A stretch of 62,318 nt of DNA from JBEATZ01 sp041178545 (GCA_041178545.1 JBEGVB010000059.1:1-62318); one strand, 5' to 3'. Positions 33,677-43,120 are shown, counted from the first letter of the stretch. Numbers and translations: made by a program. The notes: generated from the letters alone by a model not told the origin.

Positions 33677-35907
33677 ACGGCGAAGTCGAGCTGCGCATCG
33701 GGTTCGGCAGCCATGCCGAGAAACGCAAGGTCACCGTGGCCGAGGGCGACGCCCCGTCCTGGGACCTGGACACCAAGTTCGCGGTGGTCGGCAGCGATGC
33801 TGACCGCATCGACGGCCTCGCCAAGGCAACGGGCCGCGCGAAGTACACGTGGGACGTGCAACTGCCCGGCATGCAGCGGGCACTCGTGCTCCGCAGCCCC
33901 GTGGCGCGCGGCAAACTGGTGCGGCTGCAGTTCGAGGCGGCGCGCGCCATGCCCGGCGTCAGTGCGGTGGTGCGGCTCAAGGATGACGGTGCACGGGTCC
34001 GGTTCGTGGGCGACGAGATCGCCGCCGTGGCCGCAGCCACGCTGGAGCAGGCCCGCGATGCGCTCGACGCCATGGTGGCCGAGTACGAGGCCGAGGCACA
34101 CAACGTCGAGTACCTCGAGCACCCTGAGGCCCCGGTGCGCGACGACACCGGCCACGTGACCGACCCGTGGCCCGCCCACGAGGGCATCGACGACGCCATG
34201 GCAGGCGCTGCCGTCGTGCACGACGCGACCTACCGCACCGAGGTGCAGACCCACAGCTCGCTGGAGAGCCACGGTGCCGTGGCCCGCTGGGACGGCAACG
34301 ACCTGACGGTCTGGTGCTCGACGCAGGCCACGTTTGGCGTGCGCAACGAGCTGGGCCAGGCGATGAAGGCGCGCGGCTACGAGGTCGGCAACGTCACCGT
34401 GATCGCCGAGTACGTGGGCGGCGGCTTCGGCAGCAAGTTCACATCCGGGCGCGAGGGCTATGCAGTGTGCGCACTGGCGCGCGAGGCCAATGCCCCGGTC
34501 AAGCTGATGCTCGACCGCTTCGAGGAACACACCTGCACGGGCAACCGACCGGCCGCGCTCATGCAGGTGCGCGGCGGCCTGGCAGCGGACGGGACGCTCA
34601 TCGCATGGGACTGGCGCAGCTTCGGCGGCACGGGATTCAACGGCTCCGGCGGCGGCGTCACCTTCCCACAGCACTACCTTGACAACGCGCAGCGCCGTTC
34701 GAGCCACAAGGACCTGCCTGCCGACACCGACCCGGCCCGCGCGATGCGTGCACCGGGGTGGCCGCAGGGCTACTTCGCCGGCGAGCTGTTCCTCGACGAA
34801 CTGGCCGTGAAGGCAGGGCTCGACCCGCTGGAGGTCCGGCGCCGCAACGACCCGCAGGTCATCCGCTCCGAGCAGTGGCAGCAGGGCGCCGAGCGCTTCC
34901 GCTGGAAGGACTCGCGAAACCCGCAGCCGGGCTCCCCCATGCAGGGCGACGACCCGCGCTGGCTCCGTGGTGTCGGCTGCGCCTCGGCCCGCTGGGGCGG
35001 CATGGGATCGCCCGGTCGCCCGGCGCACGGCATCACCTGCCGCATCCACCAGGACGGCACGGTGGAGACGCGCAGCGGCGCACAGGACATCGGCACCGGA
35101 CTCAAGACCGTGATGGCCCTGCTGACCGCGGAGGAACTGGGCATCCCCGTCGAGCGCGTGCGCGTGGCCGTGGGCGACACCCGCGACCCGTCGGGCCCCG
35201 CAGCCGGCGGGTCCACCGTCACGCCCAGCCTGTCGCCTGCCGTGCGCCACGCCGCGTGGCTCGCGAAGCAACAACTTGCCGGGCTGCTGGTCAAACGACT
35301 CGGGGTGCCCGCGAACGAAATCGTGTTCGCCAACGGCAAGGTGGGTGCGGGCGACCGACAGATCAGCTTCGACGACGCCTGCAAGGCCATCGGCCCAAAC
35401 CCCGTCGAGGCGCGCGGCCAGCGCTTCCCCAACCACGGCACCGCCTTCAACCAGGGCGTGTGCGGCTGCCAGTTCGCCGAGGTGCTGGTGGACAGCTGGA
35501 CCGGGATCGTGCGCGTCACGCGCATGCTGGCGATCCAGGACTGCGGCCTGGTCATCGCGAGGAAGCTGGCCGAGAGCCAGGTGCTCGGGGCGATGATCCA
35601 GGGGATGGGCTACGCGCTGCACGAGCAGCGCATCCTCGACCGCAGGTCGGGCCGCGTCCTCAACGGCGACTTCCTGCGCTACAAGGTGCCGGGTGCCGCC
35701 GACATGCCCGAGATGGAAGCCGTGATGGTGACCGTGGCCAACGGCCACACGAACACGGGGGCAGCTGGCGTCGGCGAACCGCCCTCGGTGGCCGCGCCTG
35801 CAGCCATCGCCAACGCGGTGTTCAACGCAACGGGTGTCGCACTGCGACACCTGCCCATCACTCCCGACAAGGTGCTTGCCGCACTCGCGCAACGGAGGGG
35901 ATCGTGA
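33673..35907 (+). CDS. Molybdopterin-binding large subunit of an aldehyde/xanthine dehydrogenase-family enzyme
   Basis: A 744-residue catalytic subunit carrying the molybdenum-pterin cofactor. Family marks are EYVGGGFGSKF, RAMRAPGWPQGYFAGELFLDELA-type cofactor loop, RSGAQDIGTGLKT, and GVGEPP with the catalytic Glu near residue 702. It starts at a GTG overlapping the small-subunit stop and has no signal of its own, so it should ride out with the Tat-tagged subunit. Substrates of this family include aldehydes, purines and aromatic acids; the sequence alone does not separate them. PaoC/YagR-like is the best guess. Confidence 0.93.
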   Translation: MNGEVELRIGFGSHAEKRKVTVAEGDAPSWDLDTKFAVVGSDADRIDGLAKATGRAKYTWDVQLPGMQRALVLRSPVARGKLVRLQFEAARAMPGVSAVVRLKDDGARVRFVGDEIAAVAAATLEQARDALDAMVAEYEAEAHNVEYLEHPEAPVRDDTGHVTDPWPAHEGIDDAMAGAAVVHDATYRTEVQTHSSLESHGAVARWDGNDLTVWCSTQATFGVRNELGQAMKARGYEVGNVTVIAEYVGGGFGSKFTSGREGYAVCALAREANAPVKLMLDRFEEHTCTGNRPAALMQVRGGLAADGTLIAWDWRSFGGTGFNGSGGGVTFPQHYLDNAQRRSSHKDLPADTDPARAMRAPGWPQGYFAGELFLDELAVKAGLDPLEVRRRNDPQVIRSEQWQQGAERFRWKDSRNPQPGSPMQGDDPRWLRGVGCASARWGGMGSPGRPAHGITCRIHQDGTVETRSGAQDIGTGLKTVMALLTAEELGIPVERVRVAVGDTRDPSGPAAGGSTVTPSLSPAVRHAAWLAKQQLAGLLVKRLGVPANEIVFANGKVGAGDRQISFDDACKAIGPNPVEARGQRFPNHGTAFNQGVCGCQFAEVLVDSWTGIVRVTRMLAIQDCGLVIARKLAESQVLGAMIQGMGYALHEQRILDRRSGRVLNGDFLRYKVPGAADMPEMEAVMVTVANGHTNTGAAGVGEPPSVAAPAAIANAVFNATGVALRHLPITPDKVLAALAQRRGS

Positions 35908-35909
35908 CC

Positions 35910-36893
35910 ATGAAGCCTTTCACCCTGGTGGTGCCGCGCAGCGCGGCGGAAGCCTCGGCGTGCGCAGCGAAGCCGCAGAGCCTGGTCAAGGCCGGCGGCA
36001 TCGACGTGCTCGACCGCCTCAAGGAGCGCATCGACAACCCGCAGGAACTCGTCAACCTGCAGCCGCTGCGGGCCGAGCTCGGCCAGTTGCGCAGCACGGC
36101 CACCGGCGCCCTCGACATCGGCGCCCTGGTGACCGTCGCCAGGTTGGAGCTCGACCCGCTCTTCGCGACGCCCGCGCTGCAGGCACTCCGGCAGGCAGCA
36201 GCAGGCACCGCATCGCCACAGGTGCGCAACCGCGCGACCGTGGCAGGCAACCTGCTGCAGCTGGCGCGGTGCTGGTACCTGCGCAGCGCAGCCTTCGGCT
36301 GCCTGCACGGGAAGAAGGGCCCTGCCTGCCTCGCCATGACCGGCGAGAACCGCTACCACGCGGTGATGGGCTACCAGGACTGCGTGCGCGTCCACCCGTC
36401 CAACCTGGCCCCTGCACTGCTCGCACTCGGCGCCGAGTACACCACCCAGCTCGGCGACCGCACCACGCGCCGCCCGCTCACTGCGCTGTTCCCCGCCGAG
36501 CCCAAGGCGCTCGCCGAGGAGCACACGCTGCAGCCGGGCGAGGTCGTGACGGCTGTCCACGTCCCGGTGCAACCCGAAGGATCGCGGTCCGCGTACCAGG
36601 AATCGCGCGAGAAGGCGGCCTTCGACTGGTCCACCACCTCGGCCGCCGTGTGGGTGCGCATGGAGGGCAAGGTGGTGCGCGAGGCGCGCATCGTGCTCGG
36701 TGCAGTGGCGCCGGTCCCGATTGCCTGTCCCGGGGCAGCCCAGCTGCTCGTCGGCAAGGAACCAACCGATGCGCTCTTCCTCGAGGTGGCCGATGCCGCG
36801 TATGCCGACGCGGCACCGCTCGCCCACAACCAGTACAAGGTGCCGGTAGGCAAGGCCGTGCTGCGCGAGGCGCTGCACGATTGCACGAGGTGA
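35910..36893 (+). CDS. FAD-binding medium subunit with extra Fe-S motif (PaoB/CoxM-like)
   Basis: A 327-residue FAD subunit that completes the molybdenum hydroxylase. The start MKPFTLVVPRS matches the typical MKPF opening; a GTG six bases earlier is closer to the GGAGGGG site and is an alternative. SPQVRNRATVAGNL is the FAD-binding block. An insertion with CWYLRSAAFGCLHGKKGPAC (Cys121, 131, 140) plus Cys158 resembles the [4Fe-4S] site of PaoB/YagS and 4-hydroxybenzoyl-CoA reductase, not present in plain CoxM. The cluster assignment is inferred from spacing. Confidence 0.9.
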   Translation: MKPFTLVVPRSAAEASACAAKPQSLVKAGGIDVLDRLKERIDNPQELVNLQPLRAELGQLRSTATGALDIGALVTVARLELDPLFATPALQALRQAAAGTASPQVRNRATVAGNLLQLARCWYLRSAAFGCLHGKKGPACLAMTGENRYHAVMGYQDCVRVHPSNLAPALLALGAEYTTQLGDRTTRRPLTALFPAEPKALAEEHTLQPGEVVTAVHVPVQPEGSRSAYQESREKAAFDWSTTSAAVWVRMEGKVVREARIVLGAVAPVPIACPGAAQLLVGKEPTDALFLEVADAAYADAAPLAHNQYKVPVGKAVLREALHDCTR

Positions 36894-36897
36894 TGCC

Positions 36898-37143
36898 ATG
36901 ACGACCCCACGTCCCACCACGCACAACGACCTGGTCCCCCGCGGCCTGTGCCCCCACCTGCTGATGAAGCAGTTGCTGACCCACTCGATGGACGACCGCG
37001 TCTCCACGGAGCGCAAGTGGCCCGGCGACGGCTACTACTGGTGCGCGCTGACCTGCGGCGTCGTGGGACCCGACGACGAGGTGGTCAACCCGGGCGCGTG
37101 CCTGCCCGGACGGGCGTGCCACGGCGGCTCGCCCGAGGCCTGA
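36898..37143 (+). CDS. Small Cys-rich protein linked to the molybdenum hydroxylase
   Basis: An 81-residue protein starting four bases after the FAD-subunit stop, with five cysteines (18, 49, 53, 68, 74). Cys49 and Cys53 form a CxxxC pair in YYWCALTCGVVGPDDE. It has no signal peptide or membrane segment. I do not recognise a family. Tight spacing and direction make it part of the hydroxylase operon, where a maturation factor or small metal-binding partner is possible. A tandem repeat and the stop of a convergent gene follow. Confidence 0.65.
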   Translation: MTTPRPTTHNDLVPRGLCPHLLMKQLLTHSMDDRVSTERKWPGDGYYWCALTCGVVGPDDEVVNPGACLPGRACHGGSPEA

Positions 37144-37180
37144 GCCGCCCGCTCGCGCACCGGGTCGGGACCCGCCGCTG

Positions 37181-37240
37181 CAGGGCCTGCTGGCTCAGGG
37201 CCTGCTGCTTCAGGGCCTGCTGCTTCAGGGCTTGCCGAGC
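37181..37240. repeat. 15-bp tandem repeat, four copies, overlapping a stop codon
   Basis: Units CAGGGCCTGCTGGCT (37181-37195), CAGGGCCTGCTGCTT (37196-37210), the same again (37211-37225), and a diverged fourth (37226-37240). On the minus strand the first junction contains the TGA stop of the DPP IV-family gene, and the same TGA recurs in frame every 15 bases. Confidence 0.85.
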
Positions 37241-39408
37241 CAGCGCTGCAGGGCGCGCCACTCGAACTCGCGGTGGTGGCCGCCGACCTCCTGGGTCAGG
37301 CCGTGCCGCGAGCGCGGGTAGAACATGACCTCGAAGTTCTGCTTGCCCGCGGTCTGCAGCGCCCACAGCAGCTGCATGGCGTTCTGCAGGTGCACGTTGT
37401 CGTCCATGGTGCCGTGGACGAGGACCAGGTGCGCCTTGGGGTTGAGGTTCTTCGCATTGCGGATCACCGAGGTCGCCTCGTAGCCCTTGGCGTTCTCCTG
37501 CGGCGTGCGCATGTAGCGCTCGGTGTAGATCGTGTCGTAGAGGCGCCAGTCGTAGACGCCTGCACCTGCGAACCCGAGTGAGAACTTCGTGCTGTTGGTG
37601 AGTGCGTAGGCAGCCATGAAGCCGCCGTAGCTCCAGCCCTGGATCGCCACCTTGTCGGGGTCACCGCTGCGGTTCTGCACCACCCAGTCGACGGCATCCT
37701 CGAGGTCGCGCAGTTCCACCACGCCGAGCTGCTTGTAGCAGGCGCCCGTGTACTTCTGGCCGCGGTTGCTCGCCGAGCGCACGTTGACCTGCAGCACGAT
37801 GAGGCCCTCGTGGCCCAGCAGCTGGTTGTATGTGCTCGCGGACCAGCTGTCGCGCACGGTCGGCGCGTCGGGGCCCGAGTACGTGGGCAGGAACACCGGC
37901 CACTTCCGCGCCGGGTCGAAGCCTCGCGGCAGCTGCACCGAGGCGTCGAGCTCGATGCCGTCGCGCGTGCGGATGCTCACCCGCTCGCGCGGCAGGAACC
38001 CGTGCTTCGCGGCACCGTCGCCCATCGTTGCCTTGCTCAGGTCCGCACGCACGACCGTCCCGTCCCTGCCGTCCACCACGTGCACTGCGGGCAGCGCGTC
38101 CATCGCCGAGACGCGGTCGAGGAAGAACGTGCGGTCCTTGTCCCAGTCCACGGCATGCGTGCCCGCGCCCTGCGTCAGGCGCACGAGCCCCGAGCCGTCG
38201 AAACCGACGCGGTACAGGTTGCGGCCGGTGGCCCCGTCCCTCGTGCCCTCGAACCAGACCAGCTTCTTCGCCTCGTCGACATGCTCGACTGCGCGCACCT
38301 GCCACTCGCCGCTGGTGACGGTCGAGGCCAGCTTCACGCCGTCCCCCTCGCGCACGTAGTGGTAGAGGTGGTTGAAGCCGCTGCGCTCGCTCAGCCACAG
38401 GAACGAGCCGTCGGCGAGCCAGCGGGGCGACTCCGGACGGTTGACCCACGTGTCGGAGGTCTCCTCGACCCACGTGACCGGCTTGCCGGTGGCAGGGTCC
38501 ACGGCGCAGAGCCTTGCCCACGTCTGGATGCGGTCCTGCACCGTCATCAGCATCAGCGACCCGTCCGGCGTCCAGTCCACGCGCATCACGAGGCAGTCCT
38601 CGGGGAAGCCGCTCATGTCCACCTTGGTGACGGTGCGCTCCTTCACGTGCGCGACCGACATGCGGGCGAACGGGTTGGGGTCGCCTGCCTTCGGGTAGTT
38701 GGTGACCTCGGGCTCGACGCTGCGCTCCTTGGTGAGGAACCCGTTGGGCACGTGGTTCACCACCGTGAACTCGCGCACCTGGGACTCGTCGAGCGTGAGG
38801 AACGCGACCTTGCGGGAGTCGGGGCTCCACCAGTGGCCCTGGAAGTCCCCGCGGCCGTAGATCTCCTCCTGGTACACCCAGTCGAGCACGCCGTGCAGCA
38901 GTTCGCTGGAGCCGTCCTCGGTCACCTGCCAACGTTCCTTGCTGGCCACGTCCACCAGCACGAGGTTCTGGTCCTCCACGTAGGCGACGCCGCTCGCGTC
39001 GGGACTCACGTGCACCTCCTCCACGCGCCCCTTCACCGGCACGAGTTCCACGGTCTCGGCCGCGGCGCCACGGCCACCACCGAACACGAGCTTGCCGTTG
39101 CGCAGGGAGGCGCGCCGGGGCGCGCCCGGTGCCGCCTTCTCCTGCCCTTCCGCCGCAGGCTGCTTCCTTGGCTCCACCACCTCCTTGGTGCCGGGGTGGA
39201 ACCACCGCTTGGTGCCGTTGTCGACGAACTCGACGTGCACCCCGTCCCATGCCCAAGCCACCGCCGGACCGGGCACCGTCCAGCGGATCGGCTTGCGCAG
39301 GTCGTCCCAGCCGAGCTTCTCGGTGGCAGCGGGAGCCGGTGCCTGCTGGGCGGTCAGCAGGGTGACGGGCAACAGGGCAAGGAACAACAGGGCGTGGGAT
39401 CGGTTCAT
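37225..39408 (-). CDS. Dipeptidyl peptidase IV-family serine peptidase (S9)
   Basis: A 727-residue exported peptidase that removes dipeptides, often X-Pro, from peptides. A signal peptide (LLFLALLPVTLLTAQ) is followed by an eight-bladed beta-propeller (DPPIV N domain; KWVSPDSRKVAFL-like WWSPDSRKVAFLTLDES) and a C-terminal alpha/beta-hydrolase. The catalytic triad is Ser593 (GWSYGGFMAAY), Asp669 or 670 (HGTMDDNVH) and His702 (RSRHGL). The Glu pair that grips the substrate N-terminus should lie in the YQEEIYGR loop, which is present as VYQEEIYGRGDFQG. It ends inside a tandem repeat. Diverges from pepA-like M17 gene. Confidence 0.94.
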   Translation of the reverse strand: MNRSHALLFLALLPVTLLTAQQAPAPAATEKLGWDDLRKPIRWTVPGPAVAWAWDGVHVEFVDNGTKRWFHPGTKEVVEPRKQPAAEGQEKAAPGAPRRASLRNGKLVFGGGRGAAAETVELVPVKGRVEEVHVSPDASGVAYVEDQNLVLVDVASKERWQVTEDGSSELLHGVLDWVYQEEIYGRGDFQGHWWSPDSRKVAFLTLDESQVREFTVVNHVPNGFLTKERSVEPEVTNYPKAGDPNPFARMSVAHVKERTVTKVDMSGFPEDCLVMRVDWTPDGSLMLMTVQDRIQTWARLCAVDPATGKPVTWVEETSDTWVNRPESPRWLADGSFLWLSERSGFNHLYHYVREGDGVKLASTVTSGEWQVRAVEHVDEAKKLVWFEGTRDGATGRNLYRVGFDGSGLVRLTQGAGTHAVDWDKDRTFFLDRVSAMDALPAVHVVDGRDGTVVRADLSKATMGDGAAKHGFLPRERVSIRTRDGIELDASVQLPRGFDPARKWPVFLPTYSGPDAPTVRDSWSASTYNQLLGHEGLIVLQVNVRSASNRGQKYTGACYKQLGVVELRDLEDAVDWVVQNRSGDPDKVAIQGWSYGGFMAAYALTNSTKFSLGFAGAGVYDWRLYDTIYTERYMRTPQENAKGYEATSVIRNAKNLNPKAHLVLVHGTMDDNVHLQNAMQLLWALQTAGKQNFEVMFYPRSRHGLTQEVGGHHREFEWRALQRWLGKP

Positions 39409-39556
39409 GGCTTGGTGGAGGGATCGTTTGCCGCCGTGCGGCCGTGGGCGCGGATCCTAGCAGCAGGCGTGCCCGTGTCGCGCGCCGGGATCGCCAGCCG
39501 GGATCAAGGGGCTCGCACTTGCCGCCCCGCGCGCAAGCCGCCACCATCGTCGCCCC

Positions 39557-41110
39557 ATGACCACGATCCACGCCATCGACGATGCCGCCAAGGCATGCGC
39601 GGCCGGCGGCGACTTCGACGCCACGGTTGCCGTCGTCCACGACCTGAAGACCCTCGACCTGGACCTGTTCCGCGACGCGATTGCCGCAGGCAGGGCCGTG
39701 GACAGCCGCTTCGAGACCACCCTCTCGCTGCTGCCCGCGCCCAAGGTCTCGGGGGGACGGCTGGTGGTGGCCCCCACCGGACCGGTCGGGCGCGACCAAG
39801 ACGACGTGCGCCGCTTTGCGGACGCTGCGGCCAGGGGCATCCGCCGGGCGCGCGATGCCGGCGCGAGGCGCATCGCACTGCTGGTGCAGGCTCCGCCGAC
39901 GGACCCGCGCCACAGCCATGCACCCCGGGTGGCCGCACTCGCGGCCCTGGGCGCGCTGTGGGAGCCGCTCGAGGCGCGCGAGGCGCTGGGCGAGAAGGCC
40001 GCAGAACCGGTCGAACGCGTGGGCATCGGCGCGCTCGGTGGCACGTTCACCCCTGCGGACGCCACCTGGGTCGCGGCCGTGGACGGCGGGCTGCGGCTCG
40101 CCAAGGACCTGTGCGGCACCGAGCCCGAGCGCATGGCGCCGCCAAAGTTCGCCGCGTACGTGAAGCAGGCGTTCCGCGGCCTGCCCGTCAAGGTCACCGT
40201 GGTCGACACGCCTGCCGTGCTGCAGAAGGGCTACCCGCTGCTCAGCGCCGTGGCGCGGGCCTCGCTCGAGGTGGCACGCCATCGCCCGTGCGTCGTGCGG
40301 CTCGAGTACTCCCCCAAGGGCAAGGCCGCGCGCACGCTGCTGCTGGCGGGCAAGGGTCTCACCTACGACACCGGCGGCGCCGACCTGAAGACGGGCGGCG
40401 TGATGGCAGGCATGAGCCGCGACAAGGGCGGCGCGGCGGCCGTCGCCGGTCTCGTGTGGACCGCGGCGAAGCTGGGCCTGCCCGTGAAGCTGGTTGCCGA
40501 GCTGGGCGTGGTGCGCAACAGCATCGGCGCCGAGTCCTTCGTCACCGACGAGATCATCACGAGCCACGCGGGCGTGCGGGTGCGCATCGGCAACACCGAT
40601 GCCGAAGGCCGTCTCGTGCTCGCCGACCTGCTCTCCCAGCTGCGCGTGCGCGCGCTGAAGGAGAAGCACCCCATGCTGTTCTCGGTGGCCACGCTCACCG
40701 GCCACGCCGGCCGCGCCGTCGGCCCCTACAACATCGCCCTCGACAACGGGCCGGCTGCAGCACACTCGGTCTCCACCATGCTGTCCGCCATGGGCGACGC
40801 CTGGGGCGACCCGTTCGAGGTCTCCCGCCTGCGGCGCGAGGACTACGACTTCGTGCAGCCTCGCAGCAAGGCCGACGACGTGCTGTCCTGCAACAACCTG
40901 CCGAGCTCGGGCACCGCCCGCGGCCACCAGTTCCCGATGGCGTTCCTCGCCATCGCCGCGGGCCTCACGGCCCACGGCGCCGACGCGAAGCAGCCGCTGC
41001 CCTTCACGCATGTCGACATCGGTGGCAGCGCCACCGAGGGTGGCGACTGGCAGCACGGCCGCCCCACCGGCAGGCCGCTGGTGGCCATGCTGCAGGCACT
41101 CTGCTCGTGA
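39557..41110 (+). CDS. M17 leucyl aminopeptidase-family protein
   Basis: A 517-residue two-metal aminopeptidase that trims N-terminal residues from peptides in the cytoplasm. The catalytic C-terminal domain has the metal-binding Lys and Asp in GKGLTYDTGGADLKTGG and the M17 signature NTDAEGRLVLADLL. The N-terminal domain (residues 1-170) is weakly conserved, as usual. The active-site segment MSRDKGGAAAV is intact. Its stop overlaps the next gene (GTGA). With the DPP IV-family gene, divergent 148 bp away, it suggests peptide use as a nutrient source. Confidence 0.93.
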   Translation: MTTIHAIDDAAKACAAGGDFDATVAVVHDLKTLDLDLFRDAIAAGRAVDSRFETTLSLLPAPKVSGGRLVVAPTGPVGRDQDDVRRFADAAARGIRRARDAGARRIALLVQAPPTDPRHSHAPRVAALAALGALWEPLEAREALGEKAAEPVERVGIGALGGTFTPADATWVAAVDGGLRLAKDLCGTEPERMAPPKFAAYVKQAFRGLPVKVTVVDTPAVLQKGYPLLSAVARASLEVARHRPCVVRLEYSPKGKAARTLLLAGKGLTYDTGGADLKTGGVMAGMSRDKGGAAAVAGLVWTAAKLGLPVKLVAELGVVRNSIGAESFVTDEIITSHAGVRVRIGNTDAEGRLVLADLLSQLRVRALKEKHPMLFSVATLTGHAGRAVGPYNIALDNGPAAAHSVSTMLSAMGDAWGDPFEVSRLRREDYDFVQPRSKADDVLSCNNLPSSGTARGHQFPMAFLAIAAGLTAHGADAKQPLPFTHVDIGGSATEGGDWQHGRPTGRPLVAMLQALCS

Positions 41111-42339
41111 GCGGGCTCGACATCGCGTCGGTGCGCTCCCGGTTCCCGGGCCTCCGGCGCGAGGTCGGCGGCCGCCCGGTCCTGTTCCTCGACGGGCCCG
41201 CGGGCAGCCAGGTGCCGCAGTCGGTCGCCGATGCAGTGCGCGACTGGATGCTGCACCACAACGCCAACCACGGCGGCACGTTCGCCACCTCGGTCGAGAC
41301 CGACGCGATGGTCGCGCAGGCGCGCGAAGCCTGCGGCGTCTTCGTGGGCGGTGCAGCCGATGAGGTGGTGTTCGGCCCCAACATGACCACGCTCACGTTC
41401 CAGCTGTCGCGCGCGCTGGCGCGGACCTGGGGTCCCGGCGACGAGGTCGTGGTGACGGCATCGGACCACGATGCCAACGTGACACCGTGGGTGCTTGCCG
41501 CCCGGGATGCCGGTGCGACGGTCCGCACCGTGCCGCTGGCGCCGCACGAGGCGGCACTCGACCTCGATGCACTCGCTGCCATGCTCTCGTCGCACACGCG
41601 CCTCGTCGCAGTGGGTGCGTGCTCCAACCTCAGCGGCACCGTGCACGACGTGGCGCGCGTGTGCGCCATGGCCCGCAGCGTGGGTGCACTGAGCTTCGTG
41701 GACGCGGTGCACTGGGCACCCCACTTCCGCACCGACGTGGCGAGGGTCGGCTGCGACTTCCTCGCGTGCTCGGCCTACAAGTTCTTCGGCCCCCACGTGG
41801 GCATCCTGTGGGGCAGGCGCGAGCTGCTGGAACAGTTCACCCCCTACAAGGTCCGCCCGGCCGATGACCACGGCCCCGAGCGCTGGCAGCAGGGCACCGC
41901 CAACTTCGCCTGCATCGCCGGCACGCTGGCAGCGGTCGAGTACCTTGCCTCGCTGGGGAGCACCGGCTCGATGGGAGCACGGCTGGACACGGCGTTTGCT
42001 GCCGTGGCCGCACACGAACTGGACCTGGCGCGGACGATGCTCGCGGGCCTGGCAAGGGTCCCAGGCCTGCGCGTCGTCGGCATCGCGGACCCCGCGCGCG
42101 CCCACGCACGTGCGGCGACCTTCTCGTTCACCCATTCGTCGGTGCCGCCAGCCGTGCTCGCGCAGCGCCTTGCCGCCGCAGGCGTGTTCTGTTGGTCCGG
42201 CAACAGCTACGCACTCAACCTCTCGCAGGCCCTCGGGCTGGAGCCGCACGGCGTCCTGCGCGTGGGCCTGCTCCACTACCACTCGCGCGCCGACGTCGAG
42301 GCCTTCCTCGGCCGACTCGACGAGGTCCTGCGGGCCTGA
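41107..42339 (+). CDS. Class V aminotransferase, cysteine desulfurase-like
   Basis: A 410-residue PLP enzyme of the class V family, starting at a GTG that overlaps the preceding stop. Lys225 in CSAYKFFGPHVG binds the cofactor. Other marks are FLDGPAGSQVPQSVADAV at the N-terminus, HHNANHGGTF and VDAVHWAPHF. It matches the cysteine desulfurase-like TIGR01976 branch (VC1184 type) better than IscS or SufS. The long active-site loop Cys of true desulfurases is not evident, so the substrate is uncertain. Coupling with the aminopeptidase hints at amino acid catabolism. Confidence 0.85.
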   Translation: MSGLDIASVRSRFPGLRREVGGRPVLFLDGPAGSQVPQSVADAVRDWMLHHNANHGGTFATSVETDAMVAQAREACGVFVGGAADEVVFGPNMTTLTFQLSRALARTWGPGDEVVVTASDHDANVTPWVLAARDAGATVRTVPLAPHEAALDLDALAAMLSSHTRLVAVGACSNLSGTVHDVARVCAMARSVGALSFVDAVHWAPHFRTDVARVGCDFLACSAYKFFGPHVGILWGRRELLEQFTPYKVRPADDHGPERWQQGTANFACIAGTLAAVEYLASLGSTGSMGARLDTAFAAVAAHELDLARTMLAGLARVPGLRVVGIADPARAHARAATFSFTHSSVPPAVLAQRLAAAGVFCWSGNSYALNLSQALGLEPHGVLRVGLLHYHSRADVEAFLGRLDEVLRA

Positions 42340-42420
42340 GTACGAACCACGGCTGCTTGTGACTGCCCATGCGCAGTCCTAACCTCGGCCGCAGCAAACC
42401 AAGGAACCCAAGGACCCCCC

Positions 42421-43020
42421 ATGAAGCGCATGCTCCCCGTTCTCGCCCTCGCGGCCCTCGCCCTCCCCACCCTCGCCCAGGACGTCAAGGTCTTCGGCGG
42501 CAAGGGCGAGCGCGCAGCCAGCACGATGATCTTCTTCTCCGACAAGCCCGAGGGCGGCATCTCCCTCAGCCACGGCCAGCCGGTGTGGCGCGACGAGTAC
42601 AACGCGATGCTCGGCACCCTCAGCGGCAAGATGCACCGCCTCGGCAAGGACTGGTGGACGACCTTCGACAACAGCATGAAGCTCACCATCGGCGGGGCCG
42701 AGTTGCCTGCCGGCAGCTGGTTCTGCGGGCTCGAGGTCGACGCCAAGGGCGGCTTCCACCTCGTGTTCCTCGACTCGGCCAAGGCCATGAAGGACGGCAC
42801 CATGCCCTTCATGCCCGACACGTGGAAGGTCGACCACAAGGTCCCGCTCACCATGCACAAGGACAAGCTCGACAAGGTCGTCGAGAAGATGACGATGGAG
42901 ATCAAGGGCGACAGCAAGCAGGCCGAGCTCTCGCTGAGCTGGGGCAAGCACGTGCTGAATGCCGACGTGAAGGTGCACCTGGGCGGCGAGGCCAAGCAGG
43001 ACGCCAAGCCCGCCAAGTGA
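42421..43020 (+). CDS. DUF2911-like exported protein
   Basis: A 199-residue protein with signal peptide MKRMLPVLALAALALPTLAQ. The mature part shows the DUF2911 pattern: a PVWR segment, then TFDNSMKLTIGGAELPAGSW and LEVDAKGGFHLVFLDS, which pairs a ligand-like beta-sandwich with the LPAG turn. It ends in a lysine-rich tail (AKQDAKPAK). Function of the family is unknown; members are common in Bacteroidota and Planctomycetota periplasms. A hairpin terminator follows, so it is probably a single-gene transcript. Confidence 0.8.
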   Translation: MKRMLPVLALAALALPTLAQDVKVFGGKGERAASTMIFFSDKPEGGISLSHGQPVWRDEYNAMLGTLSGKMHRLGKDWWTTFDNSMKLTIGGAELPAGSWFCGLEVDAKGGFHLVFLDSAKAMKDGTMPFMPDTWKVDHKVPLTMHKDKLDKVVEKMTMEIKGDSKQAELSLSWGKHVLNADVKVHLGGEAKQDAKPAK

Positions 43021-43052
43021 GGACAGGGGACCCGGGCCCTGCCCGGGAACGC

Positions 43053-43082
43053 GGGCGCGCGACCCCTGCGGGTCGGGCGCCC
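43053..43082 (+). terminator. Intrinsic-type terminator after the DUF2911-like gene
   Basis: A 13-bp stem (43053-43065 with 43070-43082, one mismatch) with loop CTGC, 33 bp after the stop, followed by GTTTGCG. A second small palindrome, CCCGGGCCCTGCCCGGG, lies at 43031-43047. Confidence 0.65.
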
Positions 43083-43120
43083 GTTTGCGTTGGTGGGGTC
43101 GTTCGCGCACAGTCGTCGCC

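Noticed and set aside
37181..37240. Possible CRISPR array or coding repeat
   Set aside because: 15-bp units without spacers; each unit carries a stop codon in the minus-strand gene frame.
41107..42339. Calling the class V aminotransferase sufS or iscS
   Set aside because: No suf or isc neighbours, and the cysteine loop of true desulfurases is not evident.
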